A DNA stretch of 64,000 nucleotides from Amblyomma americanum. Its lineage: Eukaryota > Arthropoda > Arachnida > Ixodida > Ixodidae. Below are positions 45,905 through 55,790 of this stretch, one piece after another. The stretch's first letter is position 1. Each line of letters starts with the position of its first letter. The notes beneath the pieces were generated by a model. It worked only from the letters and a program-made list of their open reading frames with translations, was not told where the DNA came from and searched no databases. Location: NCBI RefSeq assembly GCF_052857255.1, contig NC_135504.1, positions 138,074,621-138,138,620 on the forward strand, in the 5' to 3' direction. A program made the translations under genes and the position numbers.

Positions 45905-46700
45905 GATCAGGCCATCCTTGGGCGAATGTGTTTCGTGTGGGTTGCCCAAAGAATATGCTCTTCAAATATCACGCTTAAGTGAAGGGAAGTTCTTGAGTGA
46001 AGGGCGATTTTCGAATCTGACAAAAACTCATCTACCTTGATGTTTTTTGCTCTTAATACAATGTAGTTATCTTTAGCCGCATCAAATGTTAGTTCACTTG
46101 ATTTCAGCCACAATGAAAGTAATTGTTTTAAAGCGTTTGCTGTTTCCCGTGTGACGTGACCGTTCTGCCCTGGAAAGAATGCATTAGTGTCGTTTGCATG
46201 CATTATAATATCATGGCAGTGGGTTAATTATTCACATCATTTATGTAAAATCGGAACATAAATGGTGCTAAAATAGAAGTACGGGGTACACCAATGTGAC
46301 AAGCACTATGTGGGAACTAGCAGAACTGACTTTCGTGAATTCGAGCCGGTTGCTTACGTTGCTTTTAAAATGTTCTTGTGAAAGTCGTCATCTACTGTGA
46401 CACTTAATTTCTGGCTAGAATATGAAAGTTTACTTTCAACGTTGTCAATAATAATTTCTTTTATACATAATAGCGCAGACTTATTCAATTTTTTTCCATT
46501 CTGTTACTTTGCAAATATTTTATTTGCATTAAGGCGATCGTACAAACAGCAGTACATTACTTGTTCAGCCCTTTTTGCGAACATTACTTGGGCGGAAATG
46601 GGTCTCTCATAGCTCGGATCGTTTATATCACCCCATTTATGCAAAACGGCAGCGCTAGCTGTTTTCATTCTAACCGGAAAGCAGGCGGTGCTAATCATAC
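45905..46700 (-). pseudogene. LINE-F reverse transcriptase remnant
   Basis: Minus-strand fragment of a CR1-type RT. It begins with TACFPVRMKTASAAVLHKWG and PISAQVMFAKRAEQVMYC (RT motifs 1-2), continues with decayed middle sequence, then VPRTSILAPFMFRFYINDVN (motif 4) and HANDTNAFFPG, where the catalytic YADDT has become HANDT. KQLLSLWLKSSELTFDAAKD follows. It ends near 45905 without a recognised 3' end. Confidence 0.7.
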
Positions 46701-46734
46701 AGGTACTATATATGAGCCAGCTTTACAGCGATAA

Positions 46735-46990
46735 ATGTTACATGGTGTGGTACATCCGCCTCGCATTCGGCAGGTGCTGGGTTCGATAACCAGTGCGTCC
46801 GTATACCCGCCAGTTTTCTATTGGGTGCTAGTTTTCCGCCAGCCAGGGGCTCAGCTTTTCTGTGGTGAGATGCTAGGGAAAAGGGTTTTGTATCAAACCG
46901 TTGCCTTGAGAGATCAGGGATAAGTTCCGCCGTTAGGCAACCGTAAATGTGCCTCGTGCAGTAGAAGCCCAGTTGTGGCCCCTTTTTATA
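46735..46990 (+). mobile_element. tRNA-derived SINE, plus-strand copy of an inverted pair
   Basis: tRNA-like head with catccgcctcgcattcggca, then a B-box-like gggttcgataac (46779-46790), followed by tacccgccagttttctattg and an unrelated tail (aaagggttttgtatcaaacc). The head resembles the tRNA-like module at the start of RTE-1. The boundaries are approximate. Confidence 0.55.
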
Positions 46991-47225
46991 GAGAAGCGGT
47001 GGCCACGGGGTAGAGCATCTCAACGAGGCGGATTTATGGTTGCTTGACGGCAGATCGAAATCACTAACCCGTCAACGCAATGGTTTGGTGCAAGGCACTT
47101 TTCCCAAGAACCTTGTACCAGTTAGAAAACCGGCGGGTACCCGGACGCACTGGGTATCAAACCCAGTACCTCCCGAATGCGAGGCGGATGCTCGAGCACA
47201 AGGCTACGCTTCGCCATCGATTGCA
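46991..47225 (-). mobile_element. tRNA-derived SINE, minus-strand copy of an inverted pair
   Basis: On the minus strand the same SINE family reads gcatccgcctcgcattcggg, B box gggtttgatac (complement of 47153-47163), gggtacccgccggttttcta, then cttgggaaaagtgccttgca and ccaaaccattgcgttgacgg. It faces the plus-strand copy. At the inner junction (46990-47040) a further tRNA-like phrase, ggggtagagcatctcaacga, occurs. Confidence 0.55.
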
Positions 47226-47692
47226 AAGTACACTGCACTGCAATACAAATGACACACTGTAATTTCATAAAGAGAAAAAATAAGGAGAAAACAAAGGCAA
47301 CAACAACAACAACGAAAAAACAAACAAAAAACAGCACGTATTCAAAGCACACGCAATAATTCGGTAGAACAGAATGGCAGCATAAAGTTAGATGCTTTCG
47401 GGGGGGCGGGTGCATCAACGTATAAAAAAATGAAGGAACAGTCATACAGAACACGCTAAAAGCGAAGCGTGAGTAACGAAAAAAAGAACTCAAATTACGT
47501 GTGTAGGTGAAGAACGAAAGTGGTGGTTGTCGGTGATAGCGACCAGGGCTGCAGGTAGGTGGCTACAGTCACGGGATGTTTTTGGTGGAAATAAATGTGC
47601 ATACGTCATGGTGTTTTGGCGAGGTATGTCGACTTTGTAGAGATGATCGACACGTGCTGATACATGGGCGGCATCTATGATCACGCAAGATC
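47226..47692. other. Unassigned; CAA-rich stretch
   Basis: Contains an A-rich, CAA-repeat tract near 47280-47330 and a G8 run near 47400. Nothing else recognised. Confidence 0.35.
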
Positions 47693-48157
47693 TCAGTTGG
47701 TCGTTATGATGATAAACCTTATATAAGATGCAATTACGAGAAATGATACGACGTAGAGCGAGAGGGGCAAATTTAGACTTTGTTTCATGTTAGTAACGCT
47801 TGCTGTGCGGTTGTAATTATCGAGGGTGATATGAGCAGAGTGATTTTTTACACTCTCCAAGGATTTATTCAGTGATGCATGGCCAGGGCTCCATGTGGAT
47901 GAAGCGTATTCGAGACTGCGTCGGACATAGGTATTATATAGCTGATTCATATTTTTACAGCGCAATGAAACAACTGAACACAACGAAGAATGAACACCAC
48001 TAGCGCTGACTCGCAACTAGATTTTTATTCATTTCAAAGGTATTTTAAATACTAAGAACACCAAACGCAAACCAGAGGAAAACAAAAGAAATAAAAGAAA
48101 AAAACACAAAAGCTAATCATCATGCCCACAACGGTGACAATCGGCACGAGCACAAAT

Positions 48158-49058
48158 CTACACAACTTTGCCGGATAAGTATATCATCCCTTTGTCATTT
48201 AGTGTGATAGAAGGATCACTAATGCAACTATCTGATTCCAAGCGGATGTGAAAAGCCTCCAGTATCTCACGCGTTAGGCTGTCATTATGTTTAACTAGGT
48301 TGACGGTGTTAGAAAACAGAGGGGTGCAAGTACCTTCTCTCTAGTGACGGGCAAGGTTACAAGACCCATTATCTTGGGACCTCTGGTGCTCACTTAGACG
48401 AGCGTTAACGTAACGTCCAGTCTGGCCAATATAAGTCACCTTGCAAGTGCACGGTATCCTGTAGACAACACCGACATTACAGGGCAAAGAATGCTCTTAT
48501 GATTGGTATGACAGCCCCCCCCCCCCCATGATTGGTATGACAGCCCCCCCCCCCCCTCCTTTTCTTCGCGGTTGCTGACTTAGCCTTCGCTTCCACCTGC
48601 CTGCAGATACCTCTAAGTTTCCTTCGCGCTGAAAAGCCACATCAACATCCTATCTCGCCGCCACATTCTTTAAACCATGTCCCACACCGTGTGTGCAATA
48701 CCCCGCCACAAACTTCTTTTTTTCTTGTTTTGGTCTATCCCCTCTCTTGATCTATCTTAGAAGCTTATCGCATTGGAAATTACATGACAGGGGTAACCGC
48801 TCGATTTTAATCGGCCAACTTGACGCAGAATGCTTTCGTTGATTCTTTCAAGACATGACTTGTCCAAGGCAGATTTCAGGCTAGAAAAAACAACGCCATT
48901 TTTGCCAATTTTGTGTGGCCTGAATGAAAATTTAGGAAAGACTTGGTAGAGCGAGGGGAGTATTCCCAACCCACATGACGCGTTTCCAAGAACAGTCTTA
49001 AGTCCAGAAATTGAAGTACCTCTTCTTTAGGAAGTTCAGTCGTGAAATTTAGTCCCAT
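48158..49058 (-). pseudogene. PLE-3 polyprotein C-terminus: RT end, linker, GIY-YIG
   Basis: Broken minus-strand frame. It begins with LNFTTELPKEEVLQFLDLRL and VGWEYSPRSTKSFLNFHSGH, the PLE RT thumb, then SALDKSCLERINESILRQVG. After frameshifts and C-runs near 48510-48545 a linker reads GVGHGLKNVAAR. The endonuclease follows at 48483-48364: CNVGVVYRIPCTCKVTYIGQ and TGRYVNARLSEHQRS, a GIY-YIG core with intact Y-I-G-Q-T-G-R. After a stop the C-terminal tail (ILEAFHIRLESDSCISDPS) lies in the left inverted arm and ends at the TAG read at 48158-48160. Confidence 0.75.
48505..48556 (+). repeat. Tandem 29-bp duplication ending in poly(C)
   Basis: The phrase atgattggtatgacag followed by about 13 C occurs twice in tandem. 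It lies in the linker between PLE-3 RT and GIY-YIG and breaks the frame. It may also be an assembly artefact at a homopolymer. Confidence 0.75.
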
Positions 49059-50249
49059 AGCGCATTCTTTGAAAACCTTCAGTACATCTACCCATTGTTA
49101 CCTTGCCCGGCACTAGAGGGAAGGCACTTGCACCCCTCTGGTTTCTAACACCGTCATCCTAGGTAAACATAATGACAGCCTAACGCGTGAGATAGCGGAG
49201 GCTTTTCACATCCGCTTGGAATCAGATAGTTGCATTAGTGACCCTTCTGTCACACTAAGTGATAAAGAGATGATGTACTTATCCGGCCAAGATGTGTAGA
49301 TTTGTGCACGTGCCGATTGTCACCGTTGTGGGCATGATTATTAGCTTTTGTTTTTTTTTTCTTTTGTTTTATTTTGTTGCCCTCTGGTTTGCGTTTGGTG
49401 TTCTTAGTATTTAAGATGCCCTTGACGTGAATAAAAATCTAGTTGCGAGTCAGCGCTTGTGGTGTCCATTCTTCGTTGTGTTCTGTTGTTTTATTGCGCT
49501 GTTCAAATATGAATCAGTACTAACTCGCCCAGTTCGCAGCCTTAATGAGTATATAGCTGTTTCTCAGTCAAGATGGAGCTGCTGAAAAGTTACATTTTAG
49601 GTACCTAAGCATGCGATTGGTTTTTTGGATGTTATGTAGTTAGTATGGATCTTCTAGGAAAGGGTATTCGTAATGTGCACTCCAAGGTACTTGTAAGTTG
49701 AAACGGAGTCGAGTGGAGAATGATTAATAGAGTAACTGGGACAGGATGATTGACTGCAGGAAATTCGCATTGTTCTGCATTTCGCAGCGTTCAGTTCTAC
49801 CCACCAAAGAGAGCACCAAAAGCGATATTATTTGTGTCACTCTAGTGATGTCACATCGGAAGCATTAGCTATTTTACGGTAGATTACACAGTCATCAACG
49901 AAACGACAAATAGAGCTAGAAATACAGTTGGGTAAGTGATTATTATAAATGCGAAAAAGCACTGGAGCCGAGACGGATCCCTTAGGTACTCGTGATTGGA
50001 CGGGAACCTTAAGGGCGTCAGTCTCGTTAGCTGTGACGTAGTGGATGCGGTTAGAAAGAAATGCGAATATGCAGTTAAGTACTACAGTATCGATACAAAG
50101 GCGTATGAGTTTAGTATTGAAATTCAAAATCTTTATTTATCCATGAAAACACAATAAAAGTGGGTCCAACACCGTTTGGACCCGTAGCCGTAGGCTAGTT
50201 ATGGGTCCAAAAAATGAAATTCTATAATGCAGACACTTCGTCACATGCA

Positions 50250-50478
50250 GCCGCCGCCGTGGCTTAGTGGTTATGGCGCTCGGCTGCTGGCGCGAAACAC
50301 GCGGGTTCGATCCCTGCCGCGGCGGTCGAATTTCATAGGGGTGAAATTCTAGAGGCCCGTGTGCTGTGCGATGTCAGTGCACGTTAAAGAACCCCAGGTG
50401 GTAGAAATTTCTGGAGCCCTTCACTACGGCGTCCCTCATAGCCTGAGTTGCTTTTGGACGTTAAACCCCATAAACTAA
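50250..50478 (+). mobile_element. Ruka SINE, complete, 15-bp TSD
   Basis: Complete SINE flanked by the exact duplication acttcgtcacatgca at 50235-50249 and 50479-50493. A box TGGCTTAGTGG at 50260-50270 and B box GGTTCGATCCC at 50304-50314 match tRNA consensus well. The body has ctagaggcccgtgtgctgtg, ccccaggtggtagaaatttc and ggagcccttcactacggcgt, ending ccccataaacta. It lies in the 3' untranslated part of LINE-Y. Confidence 0.9.
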
Positions 50479-50799
50479 ACTTCGTCACATGCACAAAAAA
50501 CTTGGAAGAGCGGAGAGAGTGATGTGCACATAATACAAATGACAAAAGAAAGCATAACAAAGAACAGTCGCATCAATTAAAAAAATCGTGCATGTTCAAT
50601 CACAATTATAAATAGGATGCGAACAGAAGATAGATGTACTTTAACATATTTAATTTATGCGCTGAAAGAATTCTTTTCCTGTAAGGGGAAAATTTTGAGC
50701 GTAATTTATTTCTTGTGGAATGGTACTCCATGTCTGACCTCCAATGAAAGAGATCCGTCGTTGTCCATAAACGTTGTGCGGGGACGGTAGATTAAAGTT

Positions 50800-51050
50800 G
50801 CCTAATGCTACATTTCAGGTATTACGCGATGATGTCTTTATTATTTCTTTATTATCTCTGTCTCTCCTTCATACATATTTGTGAATGTTTCTATGTTTTG
50901 TTTTGGGCTTTCTTTATTCACTTCTTGTGTTCTGATGAGCTGACTGCCACCGCTGCTCTGTCAAGTGTACACCAGGATGCAGGACCGGTCAAGCCTGCCA
51001 TCCTCGACATTATATCTGTATGGTGTAATGTTGGAATAAATATTTGAAAT
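50800..51050 (+). mobile_element. 3' tail of a plus-strand LINE inserted in LINE-Y
   Basis: Non-coding sequence on the plus strand ending gtaatgttggaataaatatttgaaatgaaa, a 3' end of the kind seen on LINE-D (A/T-rich, AAAT units). The LINE-Y reading frame is interrupted across it. 5' truncation has removed all coding sequence. The call rests on the form of the 3' end and on the gap in LINE-Y. Confidence 0.4.
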
Positions 51051-52730
51051 GAAATGTATGGAAGAGAGATGTATGGAAAGGGTGGGTGTTTCTTGCGACA
51101 CTGTTTACGACAGTTGCTGTTTTTAGGAGGCATTGTGAATGGAAGGGTAATATCCGTATGTCGTGGAATAATGGGTTGCAGGCGTGGTACTGCATAGAAT
51201 GCGTTATAATTAGTAATTACCATTTCTGCAATTTTCTGATTGGCTGGAGATAACTATTGTAGATCCATCCCCATGATTCCAGCCGGTATGACAGATGACT
51301 GCGGATAAAGAAGAAATAAAAAAAACGTAATGTACTTGTGTCAAAAAAGTCACGTGCTTGAAGCAGTTTATAGCACCCCGATGTCACCTTCGCCCCCACT
51401 GCTAATAAATGATTTTTCCAGGGCAGGCGTCTATCAAAGATTACGCCAAGACAGTTAAAACAAGGAGTATACTCTAGTAGGGAGTTGTCATTACTGATGT
51501 TTACAGAGTTGGCATCTACTTGTTTTCTACGGGAGCGAAATATAGTATATTTTGTTTTCTTGACAATTACAGTAATCTTGTTGGCTTAAAACCATTTAGA
51601 GACGTTTGTGCAATCTATGTTCGCTTGGGACTGTATTTCCGCCACGCTCTTTTCTGTAATTATTTTAGTGGTGTCATCTGCATACATCAGCATTTCCCCG
51701 AATTTTAATACACTTAGACGGACGGAAACGTATATAAAAAAAAGCATTGGTGCCAAAACAGACCCATGAAGCAGGCCTGTATGAATACGTTGTGGTGACG
51801 ATGAGACATTATTTATGACAATTATAAGATGACGTTCATTCAAGTAACTAGAAAACAAATCGAAAATCCGTTCCCTAAAACCGTAGTAATTTAACTTCTC
51901 CAAAATAATGGAATGGTCGACCGTATAGAAAGCCCTCTTTAAATCGAGAAAAACTACAGCTACAAGTCTGATGTCATTTAAATCAGTTTGTAAAGTAAAC
52001 TAAAGACTGCACCGCTGATGAGTGTGAATGGTTTGACCGAAAACCATGTTGCTGTGGGCACATTTTGTTGTATTTCTGTGTAAAGTTATTGATTCGATTC
52101 GCAAGAATTTTCTCGGAAAGTATAATAATGGCACTGAGCACGGATATTGGTCGATAACTAGAAGGGCCTGAGCGATCACCGTCCTTGTATATTGCGACAA
52201 TTCGTGTTGTTTTTAGCGACGTTGGGTAAGTGGCGGTTTGAAGTTTGTGATTGAAGACGTGGTATAATATTGGACCCGGAATATCAATATTTTCTTTTAA
52301 CATACGTACTGTAATTTCACCTATACCGGCAGCTTTATTACTATCCATTGTTGCTAATGTTGAGTGTGTTTCGTTAAGTCCAAAGTCATCCAAACGAAAG
52401 GAGTTTGAGAGTGCGCTTCTTTAAGCGAAATTTATTGCCCAAGGGCATCAATGATGGGTGAAGGTGTGATAAATGATGTAGTAGAGATTAAATGAATGAA
52501 AAAAGGTTAGCTGATTTGATAAAGACCAGTAGAGAATGATGGTACGGTCCCTGCGCCCAGGCAATGTATGAAGCAGGGTTGCTTAGTGAAAGACCTTTTA
52601 CCATCAGGTGCCGGATCTTTGTAGGCTTGAGAGCTGGGCAGTCCCACAGTAAGTGATGAATGTCGGCCTCAATGTCCTCGTGTTTACATATCGGACACCC
52701 TGGCCGAGGAAACCATTCTCGGTACTGAGG

Positions 52731-53483
52731 TCACTTCCGAGTGATGGCTAGTGTGAGGGCAACCCCGACCCGGATCCTCCTAAGCGCAGCCTCCTCTGCC
52801 CGGGTAAGACCGCGGGGGAGGGTTACCGCACACGGAGGGATGAGACCACGTGTGCGGCGCCGGAGGAGTTCCTTTCTTGATGAAATGAGGGTAAAATTGT
52901 CCAAATGAAGGAGCCGAGGCGGTAATGAGTTTGTATTCGCGAGGAAGGTCGCTAAATATGATTGACTTTGATAGGTCCACAGATCCCGTGGGACCCACTC
53001 AATACGTACTGGCTGCGGGATGCGTGCCGCGAGCCGCTGTATGTCCTGATATATCGTGGGACAGCGGCTAACACTTCGTAGCAACCGGGCAACTTAAAGG
53101 GCGTCAGTGCGGATGACAACGCGGGCCGCACGGAGCACAGTTATGTCGGCTACAGAGCAGAGTGCTTCTTTAACTGCAACGAGCTTAGCAGAAAAGGACA
53201 AAGGAGGTTCCATGAGCTGAAACCAAGAGGTTTGCTTCAAGGCAGGTCTGCACGGACAGTAGATAGCCGTTGCTGCTTTGCAGTCTTGTATGCTTGCGTC
53301 TACGTAGACAACAATGCATCCTTCAGGCAGGCAAGCATCTTGTTCTTCAAATTTCTGGCGAAGCAACGATGCCGAATAAGCAGATGTTGGCCGGCGATTA
53401 TCTTTTTGCTTTTTGTCCCTGAGCTGTACAAACTTACATGGGGGAAGAACTGGCGTTGGCGGCTGAAGAATGGAGTGTGACAT
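52731..53483 (-). pseudogene. I-4 RNase H domain and C-terminal tail
   Basis: The RNase H, which removes the RNA template from the cDNA, reads CIVVYVDASIQDCKAATAIY (first Asp) and SFSAKLVAVKEALCSVADIT (Glu), then ARVVIRTDAL (second Asp). After a stop near 53094 the frame 53084-52731 continues with IQRLAARIPQPVRIEWVPRD and ARGLTRAEEAALRRIRVGVA-like sequence, the end of the domain and the C-terminal tail. Beyond it, at about 52720-52660, a Cys/His stretch corresponds to the terminal zinc-finger region. Confidence 0.75.
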
Positions 53484-53681
53484 TGCATAAGTCCTCAGTA
53501 CATGCGTGGAGGGCGATAGACTGGCCTTAAGGCTGTACGCTTCACGGCGCTGCTACACCAGCTCATCAATGGTATTGAGCTGCGCATTCTCTTGTAAAGC
53601 TATGACCGGTGTGATGCGAGGAAGGCACGTAATGGTCCTCATAGCCTCTCGGTTCACGGCTTCAAGGCGATCCCATTGGGC

Positions 53682-54851
53682 TCATGTAAGACGTTGAAAC
53701 TGGGCTTGATAAACAATACGTGGCTGCAGAACTGCCCTCACCAATTGCCCTGCAACGAACGAGCCTGCGCCACCAGTTTTAGGGGCAATTCTTCTAATCA
53801 AACCCAAAGTCTGAATAGCTTGCCTTTTGCCTGAGAAAGCCATGCAGTCGCTGATCCTGATTGGTGAATCATTTAGCCGAGGATTTTTACACTCGGACTT
53901 TCCTGTAGTGGGGTGCCTGATAGACAAAGACGGATTGGACTTACAGCAAGTTTACAGCGTCCCAGCGGTTGGCGACTGACGTGTATGTTGTTTTATGCAC
54001 GGATAGCTGAAGTGCGATGGATGAGGCGTAAGTACAGGAAACATCCAAGGAAGATTGAAGGGCAGCCTCCTGAGTACGGAGATCTTGGTGAGTACTCCAC
54101 GCCATGATATCGTCAGCGTACTGGAGAAATTTTATATCACGGATGTCATGTAAGCGCCAAGCCAAAAGCAACATTAAATAACGTCTGCGACAATACTGAT
54201 CCCTTGGGCACGCCGCAGAGAGGTACAAACGATCCGACCGCTCCCCCGCTGATGCGTATTGCAAATTTTCTGCCTTCCAAAAATGATTGGACAAAACTAC
54301 GCACTCAGAGGGATATGAAGCATGCCAATGGAGTTCAGAATGGCTGCATGACTGAGGTTGTCAAATGCCTTTTCAACGTCCATTGCTAAAACAGTACACA
54401 CATTGCGCCTTCGGGTACATGACAAAACTGCAGATGATAAGACAACCAACCCGTCCTCTGTACCAATATATAGACGAAAGCCGAATTGTGCAAGGTGATA
54501 AAAACCGTGCTGCTCTAGCCATGGTATATGGGGAGCGCAAAAACGGCACAACGGACAAAGAAAGACGAACAACACAACACAGGCGCTATGTTGTTCGCGC
54601 CTGTGTTTTTCGTCTTTCTTTATCCCGTGTGCCGTTTTTGCGCTCCCCATATACCATGGATCATCGTTACCGACTCGCCCAAGTTTCCACCCTTGCTCTA
54701 GCCACCATGACAATCGTGTGGCTAGCATTTTCTCCGCCAGCTTGCACAGCGTAGGAGTTAAGGAAATAGGTCGCAAGTTGGCAAGGTCCGTCGGAGGCTT
54801 TCCTGGTTTCGGGATAGGAATCACGACAGCGGATTTCCAGCTCTCGGGCAC
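53682..54851 (-). pseudogene. I-4 reverse transcriptase
   Basis: RT of the I-type LINE in three frames. 54851-54297 reads PESWKSAVVIPIPKPGKPPT, LRPISLTPTLCKLAEKMLAT and, after the fold-back insertion at 54522-54693, HGFYHLAQFGFRLYIGTEDG and LAMDVEKAFDNLSHA (first catalytic Asp). 54294-53941 holds FLQYADDIMAWSTHQD (catalytic pair intact). 53927-53682 holds the thumb (MAFSGKRQAIQTLGLIRRIA, VRAVLQPRIVYQAQFQRL). Frameshifts at about 54297 and 53935 disable it. Confidence 0.8.
54522..54693. mobile_element. Fold-back FB-1, PLE-type, 11-bp TSD, inside I-4 RT
   Basis: A 172-bp insertion flanked by the direct repeat tgctctagcca at 54511-54521 and 54694-54704. Arms of about 65 bases are inverted: tatggggagcgcaaaaacgg and aaagaaagacgaac on the left face cgtctttctttat and ccgtttttgcgctccccata on the right. 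An unpaired tail (tcatcgttaccgactcgccc) follows. The tail matches the tail of PLE-3 and of FB-2 at 63.4 kb. Insert plus duplication is 183 bases, a multiple of three, so the RT frame stays open through it. Confidence 0.75.
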
Positions 54852-55790
54852 TACTCCACCATCAATACTTTCTTTATGGTGTCAAGTAGTTGAGGGAGTG
54901 CAGCGCTACTAAGGTTCTTGTACACCTCGTACTGAATATTGCCCGTGCCGGGCGCTGTTTTCCGTGTCGCATAATCTATTCCAGCGAGCAACTCAGGCAT
55001 AGACAATGGACACACATTTGCATCTACGTCGACATCAGACGGCATTTGATATACATGCGCTGGGATGCCTGCCATATTTAAACTAGCTGATGAAGAAGGC
55101 ACAGATTCGTATTTCGGGAAAAACTTTCGCGCTGCTTCTTTGGCGAAATCATCTGGCGACAAGTTAGCCGCGAAGCATGCGGTTGCCGCTGCGTCAGTCG
55201 AACAGCGACCGGGTTCCATTGTACGGAATGTTCGCCTGAGAGAGGCATTCGAGGATTTTGCAGAAAAATGTTGGCACCATGCATGCCACTGCCACCGAGT
55301 GAGGTCGCGTTCATATTTGCGTGCCTTATCTGTAAGATAGTGCAATCGTATACGTGCCTGCGACGAAGTAGGTTCTCTTGTAGCAGCCAGCTCGGTTGGA
55401 CGTCGTGCCGCCCACAAGTTAAGAAGGCCGAGGTCTGGTGCCGGTCGACCAACATCAGTCCAGGTGGTAATTGTAGCACTGTTGGCGCTCAACAAAGCTT
55501 GGCGAATAATCTGAGGAGAGATTGTCCATACAGGAGCGGAAGCTATCCCAGTTGATCACAGAACATTTGTAGCGTAAATGTCGGAAATCTGAGGTGTGAA
55601 GACCGATTATGATAGGGTGATGATCACTTCCCCAGCAGTTTGGATCCATGTTCCGGGAGGGAGTACCCGGACCCGACCACCACGTCGTCTGGAGCATAGG
55701 AAGCACTGCGAGTTTGACGCACTGGCCGTGTTGCTGTCCCAGGATGGTTGAGAAGCACAAATTGGGCATCCGTGAAGGCGTCCCGCACAC
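54851..55790 (-). pseudogene. I-4 endonuclease end and linker to RT
   Basis: The frame 55790-55455 carries the last endonuclease motif, WGSDHHPIIIGLHTSD (catalytic Asp-His), one frame away from the main endonuclease frame upstream. The frame 55495-54851 is the long linker between endonuclease and RT: ARIRLHYLTDKARKYERDLT, RWQWHAWCQHFSAKSSNASL and ATRKTAPGTGNIQYEVYKNL, the last being the first RT-proximal motif. A break at about 54851 separates it from the RT frame. Confidence 0.75.

Larger units (their letters stand above)
47942..49535 (-). mobile_element. PLE-3, Penelope-like element with inverted terminal repeats
   Basis: A PLE inserted in LINE-Z. Two inverted arms of about 420 bases, 47942-48364 and 49095-49516, carry the same sequence (for example gcgctgactcgcaactagat on the left and its complement on the right, or ctaacgcgtgaga). 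The right arm is followed by a tail atgaatcagtactaactcgc. Between the arms lies PLE coding sequence on the minus strand: an RT end and GIY-YIG. Inverted terminal repeats plus a short tail are known for PLEs. The RT N-terminus is missing, so this copy is 5'-truncated. Confidence 0.75.
47693..50123 (-). pseudogene. LINE-Z reverse transcriptase, interrupted by PLE-3
   Basis: CR1/Jockey-type RT on the minus strand in two blocks. 50123-49537 reads LNCIFAFLSNRIHYVTANET, VPKGSVSAPVLFRIYNNHLP and CRFVDDCVIYRKI (catalytic pair VDD), then YKYLGVHITNTLS. 48016-47693 continues the thumb: YNTYVRRSLEYASSTWSPGH, LESVKNHSAHITLDNYNRTA and MKQSLNLPL. The break falls at PLE-3. Several stops make it inactive. 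The 5' half is absent here; LINE-X at 59.7-60.5 kb, on the other side of LINE-Y and in the same orientation, might be its missing beginning. Confidence 0.7.
50125..52415 (-). pseudogene. LINE-Y ORF2, RT and 3' end
   Basis: Second half of LINE-Y, downstream of the I-type insertion. RT reads LATMDSNKAAGIGEITVRML, SSYRPISVLSAIIILSEKIL and MCPQQHGFRSNHSHSSAVQS, then YGFRERIFDLFSSYLNERHL, LLHGSVLAPMLFFIYVS, MLMYADDTTKIITEKSV (catalytic pair intact) and FNCLGVIFDRRLPWKNHLL. The C-terminal block GQRRISFIGGQTWSTIPQEI lies near 50700-50770. The 3' untranslated sequence ends near 50125 and carries a Ruka SINE. A plus-strand LINE tail (50800-51050) is inserted. Frameshifts and stops are present. Confidence 0.7.

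Noticed and set aside
48505..48556. The poly(C) duplication as a regulatory or G-quadruplex element
   Set aside because: It breaks PLE coding sequence, is an exact short tandem copy around homopolymers, and may be a sequence artefact.
48158..49058. PLE-3 as a CR1-type LINE fragment continuing LINE-Z
   Set aside because: The GIY-YIG core, the YSPRSTKSFL thumb block and the inverted terminal repeats are PLE features not found in CR1-type LINEs.
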